Below, piece by piece: positions 35,057 to 43,215 of a DNA stretch of 64,000 nt. Source of the stretch: Macrocystis pyrifera (Eukaryota; Sar; Phaeophyceae; Laminariales; Laminariaceae); the NCBI GenBank assembly GCA_031763025.1, contig JASSKH010000023.1, positions 7,281,501 to 7,345,500 of the forward strand. The letters are read 5' to 3'. Below the pieces are notes generated by a model. It saw only the letters and a program-made list of their open reading frames with translations. It searched no databases and had not been told where the DNA came from. Within the stretch, counting starts at the first letter, position 1. The number at the start of each line of letters is the position of its first letter. Position numbers and translations under genes: made by a program.

Positions 35057-37234
35057 TTGCTGTTGCTGCTGCTGTTGCTGATGTTGCTTTTGCTGCTGCC
35101 GTTGTTGTTGTGTCGTCCAACAGACCGGATTGGAGTGGAGCAGACCACCGTTCGATGGAAGGACACGGTGACGCTCGGTACCCCGGAGGCGTCCCGAAAA
35201 AACGGCCGACCTGTACGCCTTGGACGCCGTCCTGTGGGGCACGGTTTCGGAGGAGGTCCGCGATACTCCCGCAGAAATCTACGATTACTTTGTGAGGACC
35301 CGCTTACAGCAGTAGTAGAATTACGGAGGACCATAGTAAATAGCACCTACGGTACACACAAAAACCTATGTATTTCCCTATTTTTACTAACAAAATTTGG
35401 TCCTGTTTACTATGGTCCTCCGTACTAGTAGTAAATTACAATTACCCCTGCAAATGAAGTATGTACGTTCGCGTGGTGTTCCCCGGTGTGTGTGTGTGTG
35501 TTTTTTTTTAAGGAAGACATGTGTGAAGCGGGATGACTATACGTACTATTATATTAATATTTACCGTTTTGCTGAAGGACAGGAACAAATACGACAAGGT
35601 TGACCAACCGGCGGGTGACTGCGCGATTGACCCGCTGCTGCAATAAATAGTGCCAAGTACCAGGTACCAGGCATATGCTCGTCTCATATGTACCTCTGAT
35701 ATAATGTTTGTATGAGTTGTACCCAAAATTATCTATGTACGTGATACAAAGGTAGAACCGCTTGCCGACCGATTCCTCGCCGAACAGCTATACGTATCCC
35801 TCATAAGTGCCAAGCACCTGCAATTATTACGTCAGTTCCTTGACCGATCACACGCCGGCAGGGCAATTGGTGAAGCACGCCTGGTACCAAACACCAAATA
35901 GTTTTTACTCAAATGCGTTGTGTTGTTTCTCGTTCGTTGGTTGTTTTGAAGCTGCTGTTAATAGCGTCTGGTCTCCTCTTGACTATTTATGCAATATGCT
36001 CCTATCCAACGAAAAGCTTGCAATATTTTTGTGCTGTTCCCTCGTGGGAGTTGGAGAAACCCCCATCGATTCCTAGGTTGGAGGCAGTAATGGAAGGGCT
36101 GGCAGGTATTGTAAACATGTTTCTCGGAGTACTTTAATACGCAGACGGGCATGCGTGGTCCCGAGACCAGGCGTGGGGCAACGAGAAAGTCTTTGTGGGC
36201 ATCCATGTATATCAACTCATTTTAGCAACAACAGCACTCAATTATTTATGCCGCACAAAAGCAAAAATGAAGGGGGGGAAAAGACAGTACCCTCCCCGGG
36301 TTTCTGCACGCGGCGCACCGTGTCGCCCTTTTGCGTGCGAAGGGCCGTCGGCCAAGGGGGTCTCCGCTGAAGGCTTGACCGCGCGGGCACAGGTAGTTTC
36401 CCGGAGACTCAGTTTCGGAACAGGGGCAGGGGCCACCGCCCTTGCGCCCGCTGTGTTGTTTCCAGATTGTCTCTGCTCCGTATCTGCTTTGGTTGCGAAT
36501 ATTGTGAAGCAGTCGAGAAACGTAGTGGCGCTTGAGCCACCTGCAAGCCGCCATTCGTGTGGAAGAAGCGGGATCAAAGAAAATATGTGAAAAATAATTA
36601 AAATAATCACTTACGCCCGCTACTATCAATGCTACCGTTACTCCTCCTGCTACTACTACTACTACTACTATTACGACGACTACTACCACCACTAGTACTA
36701 CTATCACTGGTACTACTACCATACTGCTACTTCCACCACTACTGCTACTACTACCACTACTACTATCAATAGTGCTACTACTGCTCGCAAAGAGCGAGTA
36801 TTGCAGAAATCGTGAGACACCCCCTCCTCCGGTCTATGGCCATACGACTAAGGCTATGCACGACATGAGTGCACCCCCCCCTTTACCCCAACCCGCCCCT
36901 CCTCACCCCAACCCCACCCCCCCCCCGTACACAATTCAACGTCGTGCTTGATGCTCTCGAAAAGGACTACTTCGCGCGTCTTCCCAAGCTGAGGCTGTCC
37001 GAGTACACCCCTGTCTCGGTGCGCGTTTACGGCGACTTCGCGACGCAAGCGGGGACATACACGTTCGCGTGGCAGGGGGCAGACGGCGCAACCAAGGAGA
37101 AGCGCGCGCGTTTCAGCTTCACGTTCAGGAGAGACCCCAAGAGCTCCACCGGGTGGTCAATCGTGGAGCACCATTCTTCGGCGATGCCGACGTCGCCGTC
37201 GGAGCTCAAGCACGCGAGAAATGACGTGTTTTAG
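21451..37234 (+). CDS. Plastid-targeted SnoaL/CaMKII_AD-like protein
   Basis: Exon 1 21451-21559 (MGCLSTTQLSCGGLVALVAT..., 36 aa plus one base). Exon 2 21716-21931 (STRRLHSRALPRMSDQPNSP...). Exon 3 35124-35291 (TTVRWKDTVTLGTPEASRK | TADLYALDAVLWGTVSEE). Exon 4 about 36870-37234 (RVYGDFATQAGTYTFAWQGA, VEHHSSAMPTSP). Phases of exons 1-2-3 agree (G|CA, G|AC). The N-terminus is a signal peptide ending at TTA|FLAAP, the heterokont plastid motif, then an Arg/Ser-rich transit region and a hydrophobic stretch ISVLAGAVAAAGAAIA, possibly a thylakoid-transfer segment. Exons 3-4 give the W...LYA.DAVLWGTVS..VR.TP..I.DYF ... HHSS pattern of NTF2-like SgcJ/EcaC and CaMKII-association domains. Faults: an A6 run at 35197-35202 puts exon 3 out of frame by one base, and no AG acceptor fits exon 4, which abuts a C-tailed SINE end. 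It may be a pseudogene or contain assembly errors. Confidence 0.65.
22000..22680. other. Intronic DNA without recognised element
   Basis: Part of the ~13.2 kb intron 2 of the plastid gene. Contains short GAGA runs and TACCTGGTA/CCAGGTACC words only. Confidence 0.4.
22683..22895. mobile_element. Hairpin element, single arm
   Basis: TGTCGATACTACAGCAGTAG ... GGCGCTGCTGCAGAAGAGAG ... AAACAGAGTGAATTATT ... TACAAAACCCAATATCTTAT. Matches the right arm of the complete hairpin at 29055-29490. Confidence 0.75.
23410..25394 (-). CDS. PIF1 helicase C-terminus fused to USP protease
   Basis: The 5' segment (25394-24537, 286 codons) carries the end of a PIF1/RecD2-type helicase: YRTQGET at residues 110-116 and VYVALSRG at 137-144 (superfamily 1B motifs V-VI). 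After a Pro/Thr/Ser linker comes a ubiquitin-specific-protease Cys box, NENNNCFFNAAIA (Cys about residue 233). A donor TTG|GTAAGT closes this segment. The next segment (about 24310-23410) has SAMGTPGSIYEAITLRPDD, the His box VIYSIPNHFVTQLRSRGRWL and the USP end MYVYLRK. The available acceptors near 24310 do not match the donor phase, so the junction is unresolved or the copy is decayed. Helicase motifs I-IV are missing; upstream DNA is a MITE fragment and unrelated repeats. PIF1-type helicases with added proteases occur in Helitron-like elements, so I infer a truncated mobile-element gene, here inside the plastid gene's intron on the opposite strand. Confidence 0.75.
25417..25446. mobile_element. 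MITE family 1, left-end fragment
   Basis: TATTACGGGGGACTATAGTT then AATAGGA; the rest is missing. It marks the 5' limit of the PIF1-USP reading frame. Confidence 0.7.
25985..26292 (+). repeat. Two-copy ~150 bp tandem repeat
   Basis: AAACGGTATACCTTGACAGA / AAACGGTATACCTAGACAGA, then TTGAGTTTGGTGTGCCCTGA / TTGGGTTTGGTGTACCCTGA, then GTACCGTAAAC and GGTGTACCG. A long minus-strand frame (25419-26291) crosses it and the MITE fragment, and I treat it as chance. Confidence 0.8.
26343..27516 (-). mobile_element. Left arm of a Copia-derived palindrome
   Basis: Reverse complement of 27879-29054 over about 1.17 kb with moderate divergence (small indels, substitutions). Runs from GAGTCGTTCTTGCACTACAA through a G/C run (26585 / 28800) to GTTTTCGGTCGGAGCG. 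It carries the GAG-pre-integrase side of a Copia polyprotein and further reading frames such as TKIEPNVIAGTYMSTQEMTT. Confidence 0.85.
27144..27905 (-). pseudogene. Copia retrotransposon protease/pre-integrase fragment
   Basis: A 253-codon frame contains AFVDTAASHHMVPD (retroviral-type aspartic protease, active Asp at residue 59; DTAA where DSGA is usual), then VLIVPDLGASVFSVGAL and DTWHRRMSPGRPRGLKP, the GAG-pre-integrase WHRR motif of Ty1/Copia polyproteins. No integrase, reverse transcriptase or LTR was seen. The protease part lies in the spacer of the palindrome and is therefore single copy; the pre-integrase part is duplicated in the right arm. Confidence 0.75.
27879..29054 (+). mobile_element. 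Right arm of the Copia-derived palindrome
   Basis: Mirror copy of 26343-27516. Its frames (e.g. 28160-28372 with KIEPNVIAGTYMSTQEMTTG, 28406-28618 with YTTMDLIYSEDAGKGNDLTA) correspond to the minus-strand frames of the left arm but carry their own stops and frameshifts. Confidence 0.85.
29055..29490. mobile_element. Hairpin (fold-back) element
   Basis: Two ~205 bp inverted arms, ATGTTGGGTTTTGTGCTGTA ... and ... CAGTACAAAACCCAATATTT, meet at about 29265. Flanks GTGCAAGAACGATTCAAT and TTGAGTCGTTCTTGCAC extend the symmetry. One arm recurs at 22683-22895. Confidence 0.85.
30208..30252. repeat. Poly(C) tract, ~45 nt
   Basis: Long uninterrupted C run preceded by GATGTAC and followed at once by a truncated family B element. 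Confidence 0.95.
30253..30616 (+). mobile_element. SINE-like family B, 5'-truncated copy
   Basis: Starts inside the element (ATCGTATCACGTAGTGTTCA), contains the conserved GTCTGCCTGGTCGGTGAAAA, and ends TATCGAGTAC plus C25. A further tail fragment (CTACGGCCATGCATGTACCC) is at 30640-30665. Confidence 0.85.
31295..31429 (+). CDS. Acidic C-terminal exon, unknown protein
   Basis: After acceptor CATAACGCAG a 45-codon frame ends at TAG: QTDSAKNAPIAWDPDCAESD, then GSMQSGDDLDVDLSDNESGD and FDEF. The composition (Asp/Glu/Ser-rich end) is typical of nuclear or chromatin-associated proteins, but no domain is visible and no upstream exon could be joined with confidence (30948-31276 is open in one frame but overlaps a MITE arm). 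It lies in the large intron of the plastid gene, on the same strand, so it could be a nested gene, an alternative 3' exon or a relic. Confidence 0.4.
   Translation, partial: QTDSAKNAPIAWDPDCAESDGSMQSGDDLDVDLSDNESGDFDEF
31668..32214 (-). mobile_element. SINE-like family B, full length
   Basis: G-rich run at 31670-31710 then GGTACTCATTATCGTGCATG on the plus strand, running to CGACGCCAACCCAACC. Full-length partner of 1482-2002 and 3472-4010. Part of the 5' region (GTTTAGCTCATGCAATGAGA on the plus strand) resembles a tRNA D-arm but does not complete a tRNA. Confidence 0.85.
32545..32652 (+). mobile_element. MITE family 1 copy
   Basis: TATTACGGGGGTCCATAGTT ... TGGTCCTCCGTAATA, with TA flanks. 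Confidence 0.9.
32874..33767 (+). pseudogene. LINE family A, 3' part of the pol gene
   Basis: Two overlapping frames (32874-33056: RKLNWQYKVRNMPKKRLPAT, VDRSVWEEV; 33023-33496: GIRWDGVVEKVWKDLGG, CPCGKAIESRTHIIGDYELY) continued by a third (DECVMEEFDTMNSSEKTIAI, NIWKQRNERPIVGG) up to TAG near 33748. This is the region after the reverse-transcriptase domain of non-LTR elements, with a CxCG...H zinc-knuckle-like motif; the last Cys is Tyr here but Cys in the copy at 34046 (HIVGECEMH). Frameshifts separate the parts. The 3' end is GCAACAAGTGAGTACG plus C14. The RT domain itself is absent through 5' truncation. Confidence 0.7.
33768..33902 (+). mobile_element. SINE-like family B, 3' fragment in a C tail
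   Basis: Begins AAGCAATGTCTGCCTGGTCG directly after the LINE's C run and ends TATCGAGTACACCCCCCCCC. Confidence 0.85.
33903..34043 (+). mobile_element. SINE-like family B, 3' fragment in a C tail
   Basis: Begins CACCTCACGGTCCTTCGCGC directly after the previous C run and ends GATAATGAGTACCCCCCCTCC. Confidence 0.85.
34046..34400 (+). mobile_element. LINE family A, 5'-truncated copy
   Basis: Begins ATAGAGAGTAGAACTCACAT directly after the previous C run. Encodes ESRTHIVGECEMHKEERDVL, DRWWPRAAKQEGDKISKKFL and NIWKQR; ends AAGCAACAAAGGAGTCCCTCCCC. Confidence 0.8.
34780..34937. repeat. GACGGCCGTC palindrome repeat
   Basis: AAAGACGGCCGTCTAGACTT, ACGGACAGCCATCTAGGCCT and GACCGACGGCCGTCTAGACT, with TTTTAGTG between. 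Same family as 3040-3215. Confidence 0.6.
35015..35110. repeat. (CTG)n / (TTG)n tract
   Basis: Trinucleotide tract directly upstream of exon 3 of the plastid gene. It doubles as that exon's pyrimidine-rich acceptor region. Confidence 0.9.
35320..35428 (+). mobile_element. MITE family 1 copy
   Basis: ATTACGGAGGACCATAGTAA ... TGGTCCTCCGTACTAG, 28 bp after the donor of exon 3 of the plastid gene. Confidence 0.9.
36635..36785. repeat. (TAC)n-type triplet tract
   Basis: ACTACTACTACTACTATTAC and CACTACTGCTACTACTACCA. In intron 3 of the plastid gene. Confidence 0.9.
36828..36880 (+). mobile_element. SINE-like family B, 3' tail fragment
   Basis: GGTCTATGGCCATACGACTA, AGGCTATGCACGACATGAGTGC plus a C run that grades into the C-rich tract before exon 4 of the plastid gene. 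Confidence 0.75.
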
Positions 37235-37249
37235 TCTAGACTAGCACGG

Positions 37250-39105
37250 GATTTTTTTTTTCCGATTTTTGTTTCCGTCTCTTCATGTGCATTTTAGTTC
37301 ATGATTACCCTGGTGATGATTTTTTTTTTTTTTGTTTTTTTTTCGTGTCTTGTGTTTTTATTTTGTGTTTGTTTCATCTTTTTTGTTACAGTAGTCCCTG
37401 CCCCCCCCCCCCCTCCCCCCCAACGCACCGAGTTTTCTTGCTTGTTTTTGTCTGTTTGCGAGAACTATTCCAGGGGGAGGGAGTATAGTTTTTTTTCAAG
37501 TTTTACTGTTGTTTTTAGGTATACTATTATACCAGGTACCAGATACTATACATCAGCAGGTAATTTATACGTACGGGTTTCTGTTTGTTGTCGTTCGTGG
37601 AACAAAGTGCGAGAGGTTTTGCATTTCGAACTCTGTTGCACCTGCTTGTGAAACCGGACGTGAAGTCGCAACCTGGTACATGGTATATACTTGACTGCAG
37701 CATGGGCCCACCAACAAGAAAACACCTAATCTGAGGCACGCCTTTACACGGTGGGCAGATCATCGATTCCCACTGGATGATCTAGATCTTCCGAGGCAGA
37801 TATATCTTATTCTACATCCTGTATGATCTAGCTCATGTTGCCGGGTGGCACCCGCATAATCTGCACGATCTAGCGCGTGTCTCCTGGGTTGGATCTGTTC
37901 TTCGCAGATCCTGCACAACCTCTCGCAATGACAGGTGAGGAACTAGATCATCTAGATCATGATCACTCTGATCTGTGCGAGGTGTGTAAGCCTTAGAAGG
38001 TTATTTTGACGCCATCCTTGAACAACCTTGAACAGAGATACGCTATTACGGGTATACGCTGGTATGCTGGTAAGATTTAGTGTTCGTACCTGTAGCGCTC
38101 GCCGTTGAACATGATTCTGGATCCAATTTTCTTGGCGTCCCCCCCCAAAATGAAGCCTTATTATGTTCTCATTGGGGTATTCCTTGTTCGTGTGGGTGTC
38201 TACTGTGCACGGCACGTCTGTTTCGCCCCCCCCCCCCCCCGCCCACTTGCCCCACTCGTCTGTGTGTGGAATTTTGTTCTTCTGCAAGGTTTAGATGGTC
38301 CCACACGAACGAGTGCCAGAGGGAAGGGAAGTATGTACGCGGTTTTGCTCGCAGAGGAGTCTTCTTCACGGGTGGTTGTGTTTTTCCGGGGGCCAGAATT
38401 TAGCCTAGAGTTGTTACATTATGTTGCATGTTTCCCCTGGGGAAAGGGCGTATATCTCATTTCGGAAATGGAAGGACTGCACCAGAACCCGCCGAAGTCT
38501 CGGGAACAAACTACGTACTTGGAATTAGATAGAGTTTGACGATGTTTGCAGTGGAATAGTACACAGTGAAATGTTGGGGAGGGTTGATCGAAAAATGAGG
38601 GCATCCAGGGACATCCGAAAATCCACCTTCTTTTATTTTTTTTTTCATGATGGTGTTGTTTGTGCGCCGGCGGGGTGGAACGTTCTGGCATGTGGGCTGC
38701 AGTGTTGTTCCTTGATTGAGTGCCTACCTGTTGTACGGCAGTTGCAATACCTGGCGTTGCATGCTGTCGAAAAAATCGAGGACAGGACAACGAAGTAGTA
38801 TCAGCAGTGTTTTATGACTTTTGACAGGTGATGATAGACTCTCTGATATAGTTATGTTTTTTAGTCATGGTCGTATAACCGCCTTCCTTTTCTCAACCGA
38901 TGATTGGTTGGTATAAACACGTGCGACTATGACTGGCTGGCTCTAGATCTACGGCCGCAGCAGTACAGCTACTTCTCTGTCTCTCGCAGTTTGGCCACAG
39001 AGTCTTTCGCATCTCTCTAGGAAAATCGATCACCATGGACACTCCTTGAGGGTGCTGGGCGTGGGCGGGTACAGAACGAAGGCGGCTTATCCCCTTTGGG
39101 ACGCC
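37250..39105. other. Intergenic, low-information DNA
   Basis: T-rich runs at 37252-37262 and 37319-37352, C runs at 37401 and 38227, and GATC-rich repeats at 37770-37985. One minus-strand fragment near 38097-38150 (KKIGSRIMFNGERY before AG|GTACGA) resembles a MORN motif but has no visible partner exon. Confidence 0.4.
37770..37985. repeat. GATCTAGATC-rich repeat
   Basis: GGATGATCTAGATC, TGTATGATCTAGCTCATGTT, GCACGATCTAGCGCGTG, GGAACTAGATCATCTAGATC. Related to 16100-16262 and 56680-56705. Confidence 0.6.
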
Positions 39106-39109
39106 GAGA

Positions 39110-39280
39110 CAGCGATCAAAGCAATGGTTGGTAACTTTGGTGTCAAATATCTACGAGCAGCACGAGGGCCCAGAAGGTCGGATAGGGATCATGTCGCGCC
39201 CGAACCGTACGACTGCCTGCATTGTAACTCGGGACACCAGGTCGTATCATCCCCCTATCACGCAGTCTCCAAAGGACTAT
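39110..39280. repeat. Dispersed repeat shared with 56090-56270
   Basis: Shared order: TTGGTNACTT, ACGAGCAG, GAGGGCCCAGA, GNCGCGNCCGNNCCGTNCGAC, GGNACACCA, GTATCATCCCC and ATCACGCAGT. An open frame across 39046-39297 is not conserved in the second copy. Confidence 0.6.
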
Positions 39281-39790
39281 TAATACCAAACATGTGAAGA
39301 AAACATGTGAAGAACACACACCCTAATCTGTCCGAGTTTTTTTACGAATTAATGCATACAACTTCTTGCGTCTACGATTACCAGTCCGGGGTTCTTAGCG
39401 AACAGATAGATCGGAGCAGATAGTATAGCTGATACCTGATACTGGTATAATACGTACCGTATTAGATAAACATGCACGTTTCATTGATCATTTTAGAAGT
39501 TCTTTTAGCGGCATTTTCGATGTACAGTTTATACACGTGTACTACAGCAGCAAGCAGTCCCTGAAATCGGTATAATAGATACCCTAGCTGGTACTTGATA
39601 CACGAACATGTAAGTGCGCTTCTTTCATCGTTCAGTTTGCAGTACATGAGTACGTAGCAACTTGCAATTTGTTCGTTTTGGGCTTTTCCTCTGGTCTTTC
39701 TTTCCGCTCCAGAATTTTTGGAGCCTGTCCTGCGACCACGTGTTCTATTCTGGCGATAAGTTAATGAGAAGATCACGAACGGACATCAAC

Positions 39791-39880
39791 AACGCTTGAC
39801 CTAAAGCATTAAAGCATTTCAACGATTGACCTAAAGCATTAAAGCATTTCGACGCTTGACCTAAAGCATTAAAGCATTTT
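39791..39880 (+). repeat. Three 30 bp tandem repeats
   Basis: AACGCTTGACCTAAAGCATT plus AAAGCATTTC, three times in a row with one or two differences. Confidence 0.95.
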
Positions 39881-40924
39881 ACATGTGATATCATCTTCAG
39901 GGATGATGAGCAACAGCGTAACCCAGCCTGTTGAGGGTCGACCCCCCGACGAGCAAAAACCTCAAACAACAGCGCTCATTCAAACCAAAACGAAGCAAGG
40001 ATCTTACGTTTTAGGATGCATGCAATGCCTGTCGTGCCGATTGACGCCTGCATGTAATTCTCTCAGCGATATGTCATCAAAGTGCGCCCTGTCCTTCACT
40101 TGTCGGGCCCGCTTGAGAACTGCATACAGGATGATATGTTGCCCAGGTACCCGAGTACCCGGGTACCCATAGGATTGCACCACATGTAATCCATCGGACT
40201 CGGTGCGTGGTCATCACGGACGACGGCAGCAAGCAGCAGATATATGTAATAGATGTGTTTTCCGTGCCTCCTGTGCGTTGAGGAATGTAAAGACGTACAG
40301 ACCTTGGTACACTACTACTACTGTACTGGAGTACGTTTGGCATTGCACTCGCTACCCCAAATTGTGATGCATACGTTGCTATGATACCATTGTACCAACG
40401 CAAGGTGTGACTCATTTATGAACCCAGATATTGTACGTACCGACCCAAATCGACGAGTATGTGCGGTCTTCCTGCCAACCTTTTACGAAAATCGAGTACA
40501 CCGACAGCAAGCTATAATACTATGCGCGTATTCCTCCTTTGCAATTCGGACGTACCCCCTACACCCCAGCAGCCTGTGGGCTACTACTACTGACTGTAGG
40601 CGGTTCGTGCGGCCGATGATGCTGTATTTATCACTAACCAGCGTGTCGCCCTTTAGTTCCGCTACGGCAGTCATTTTCTATATTGTTTGCCCTGCCGGCG
40701 CCCCCCCCCCCCCAACTGCTCGTCGCCGGGAGGTGATTCGGGTACTACTAGTATTACGGCCGCTCATACCGAAGCACAGGAATAGGATTGTGACTACTTG
40801 TAGCTGTTGTGATTTTTTGTTTTGTCTTTTTCTCAACGATACAGTTTTTTTCCCCCCGCCCCCGCTCGTTGGGGATGTCACGGTGTAGCTTGTCGGGTTC
40901 GTCCGTTTTCGAGGGGATTTTGGA

Positions 40925-41370
40925 GGTGTTTTTATTATTAGGAGTTGGAACGGTGTGTGCTCCGTACCGAAAGGGATGTTTGGTCAATGGCCAAATGACT
41001 GAGCCAAGTTACAACCGATCACCCCCCCCCCCCCCGCCGAAGGGGATAAGATTTGCAAAAAAGTTTCTATGTAATACATGGAAGCAACGGAATGAGCGCC
41101 CAAATGTTGGAGGTGTCTCTATTAGAGAACGGTGCTCCGTCTCGAAAGGGATGCGTGGTCAATGGTCAAATGACTAAGGCAAGCAACAACTGAGTACGCC
41201 CCCTCCCTCCCCTGGTAGAGAGGTGTATAGCCCCCCTGTTAGAGATGTCTCTAAAAGGAGTAGAAATGGTGCTCCGTCTCGAAAAGGATGCGTGGTCAAT
41301 GAATATATAGACCAAATTACCAAGTACTGGTAAGGCAAGCATGAAACGAGTATATACCCCCCCCGTCATG
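40925..41370 (+). mobile_element. Array of three LINE family A tails
   Basis: Three head-to-tail fragments, each ending in C-rich sequence: 40925-41033 (TGTTTGGTCAATGGCCAAAT ... C13), 41036-41215 (GAAGGGGATAAGATTTGCAA ... ACTGAGTACGCCCC) and about 41230-41366 (GATGTCTCTAAAAGGAGTAG ... CGAGTATATACCCCCCCC). Confidence 0.8.
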
Positions 41371-41399
41371 GGGCCACACGCAGGGACGTGGCTACGTGC

Positions 41400-42215
41400 T
41401 AACATAGTGTTAGCATTTGAGGAGAAATCACGGTATAACGCGGTAACACGGTGTTAATTGGGAACTCGCGATCATGCAGACGCCTTTTGACGTTGTTTTT
41501 CTGCTTGGTCTCGTCTCGCTCTGGTACAGTAATATTCTGTTCCGCCGTGATCCGTGCTTGTACAAACACCGTAACACAACGTTAGGGTTTGACCCTACAC
41601 GTACGCAATAACTCTCTAACATGCCCAGATCGATATGCGCAGATACTACTGATTTAAGGAAGGATGTTTGGTTTACATAGGAACGGCATCTACGCTGTTT
41701 TGTCAGAAGGCAAGCATAACAATAATAATAATATCCGCAGATTTACTACAGTAGTAACATGATAACATAACGCCGCACTAGCTGTCACATGCAGCGGTAG
41801 ACATAACACACTAACATAGTGTTAGGAGTGTAATATATACATAACACACCCTAACGTAACGTTCCCACGTTGGCCAGCATTTACTATTGATAAAACACCT
41901 AACATTGTGTTACAAGTAACACACCAACATAAAATAAAACGTAGTGGCAGCTCTACTAACACCACGTTATTCGGACCCCCCGTCTGATTGCCTCAGGATC
42001 GGATAGCGTAACATTTAGTTTCGTTGACGTTAGCAACGGAACTGTTACAGTCTTAGCCGGCCGATACGTAACATCATGTTGGGATGTTAGCCTAAATGCG
42101 GAGGTCTCTCTAACATTATGTTACGGTGTTACTGTCAGTATATATCTGATTTTAACAACTCGTTACTATGTGCTACCATTATTATACTCATTCCGGGGCT
42201 AACATTATGTTTCTG
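41400..42215. repeat. Array of TAACA-N3-YGTTA palindromes
   Basis: At least nine 13-mers of the form TAAC(A)NNNN(T)GTTA: 41400, 41444, 41572, 41812, 41900, 41957, 42069, 42111 and 42200 (e.g. TAACATAGTGTTA twice, TAACATTATGTTA, TAACACAACGTTA), with extra half-sites. Spacing is irregular. No gene overlaps. It could be a transposon with subterminal repeats or a cluster of sites for a dimeric DNA-binding protein. Confidence 0.8.
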
Positions 42216-42269
42216 AGTTACCGTTGAGGCCGAAGTCGTTCCAACTTAATGTTGCGACGTTACGTACTG

Positions 42270-42830
42270 TGAAGCAGAGATATAATTAGTGGTCCGGTGT
42301 CTGTTGCGCGCCTGCGGCGCGCAAGCCCCGCGCAGCCCTCCCCCGGGAGGGCCGCTGGAGGCAAAACGCCCCCGATATATATCCCTCGTACACTTCCCTT
42401 CCTGTCGTTTCCAAATTCCCATTCCCCACAACATTTCATTTTAGCTACCAGTATATATTCGCGAATATATGCCCGAAACCCAAGTAACAAAGTGCGTCCC
42501 GAACCTCGAAAAGGCGTGTATCGGGATCATAACCTACTGTAAATTTCTTTTGTTCTACTATATATAGAAAAAGGACCTTAAAAAAAAAAACGACTACGGC
42601 GAATTCAAAAAGGGGGCCCAATTTTTTTTTGCGCCAAAGGCGAATTTGAAAAACAGTCACAAAAAAAAGCCTATGTACGGCCCAAAAAGTTGCGCGCCCA
42701 AAATCGTGTGTTGCGCTGCGCGTAACCAGGCCCTCCGCAGCTGTTGCGGAAAACGGTCATTTTGACCAAAATGTTGCGACAGCGCAACAGCGCAACAGCT
42801 AATTATATCCCTGCATTGAAGGTATTACTC
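42270..42830 (+). mobile_element. ~560 bp non-autonomous DNA element
   Basis: Ends AGATATAATTAGTGG and CTAATTATATCCCTG (inverted). The interior has GTTGCGCGCCTGCGGCGCGC, TCGCGAATATATGCCCGAAA, CCTCGAAAAGGCGTGTATCG and GACCAAAATGTTGCG, all shared in order with the copy at 53185-53737. No coding frame is conserved between the copies. Confidence 0.85.
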
Positions 42831-43215
42831 ACTGAGCTATACAGGGATAAAACATATCGATCGATTACCAGCCCAGCGTAATCCTTAGAATACTCTCCCC
42901 TCTGAACGGCGGGATCTTTGGGGCGTCGGTACGGTAAACCGTGTACGGCCGTACGCTAACCTACCCGCTTCGTTTCAATGCCTGCCTGGAGAACCGGCCG
43001 GGGAACCAGGGACTTATGGTTTCATCAGGGATGCGCTCCCAAGCGAAAGCTTGGTTCTATAAAAAAAAAAGGACCGTTCGCGAGATATTCGAACCCGTGT
43101 CCTGCCGACGATGCCAAATATGAAGGTATATTATTGCTTACTGAGCTATAAGAGGGGTAAAAGACTGATCGATTAACCAGCCCAGGGTAATCCTTGTAAC
43201 ACTACGGTTGTTATC
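42816..43215 (-). mobile_element. tRNA-related SINE-like repeat, two heads
   Basis: On the minus strand TATAGCTCAGTAAGC (43160-43146) and ACGGGTTCGAATATC match pol III A- and B-box spacing of a tRNA-derived head, followed by T10 (43060-43069). A second A-box head TATAGCTCAGTGAGT is at 42838-42824. Both are followed upstream on the plus strand by CCAGCCCAG(C/G)GTAATCCTT. Neither folds as a complete tRNA. Confidence 0.5.

Noticed and set aside
36195-36590. Frame with SRRLSFGTGAGATALAPAVL, Tat-signal-like
   Set aside because: I first took it as a thylakoid signal for the NTF2-like exon, but it lies in intron 3 of the better model whose N-terminus is at 21451, and no donor or acceptor phase joins it to 36965.
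39791-39880. CRISPR array
   Set aside because: Three 30 bp units are contiguous with no spacers and the DNA is eukaryotic; it is a plain tandem repeat.
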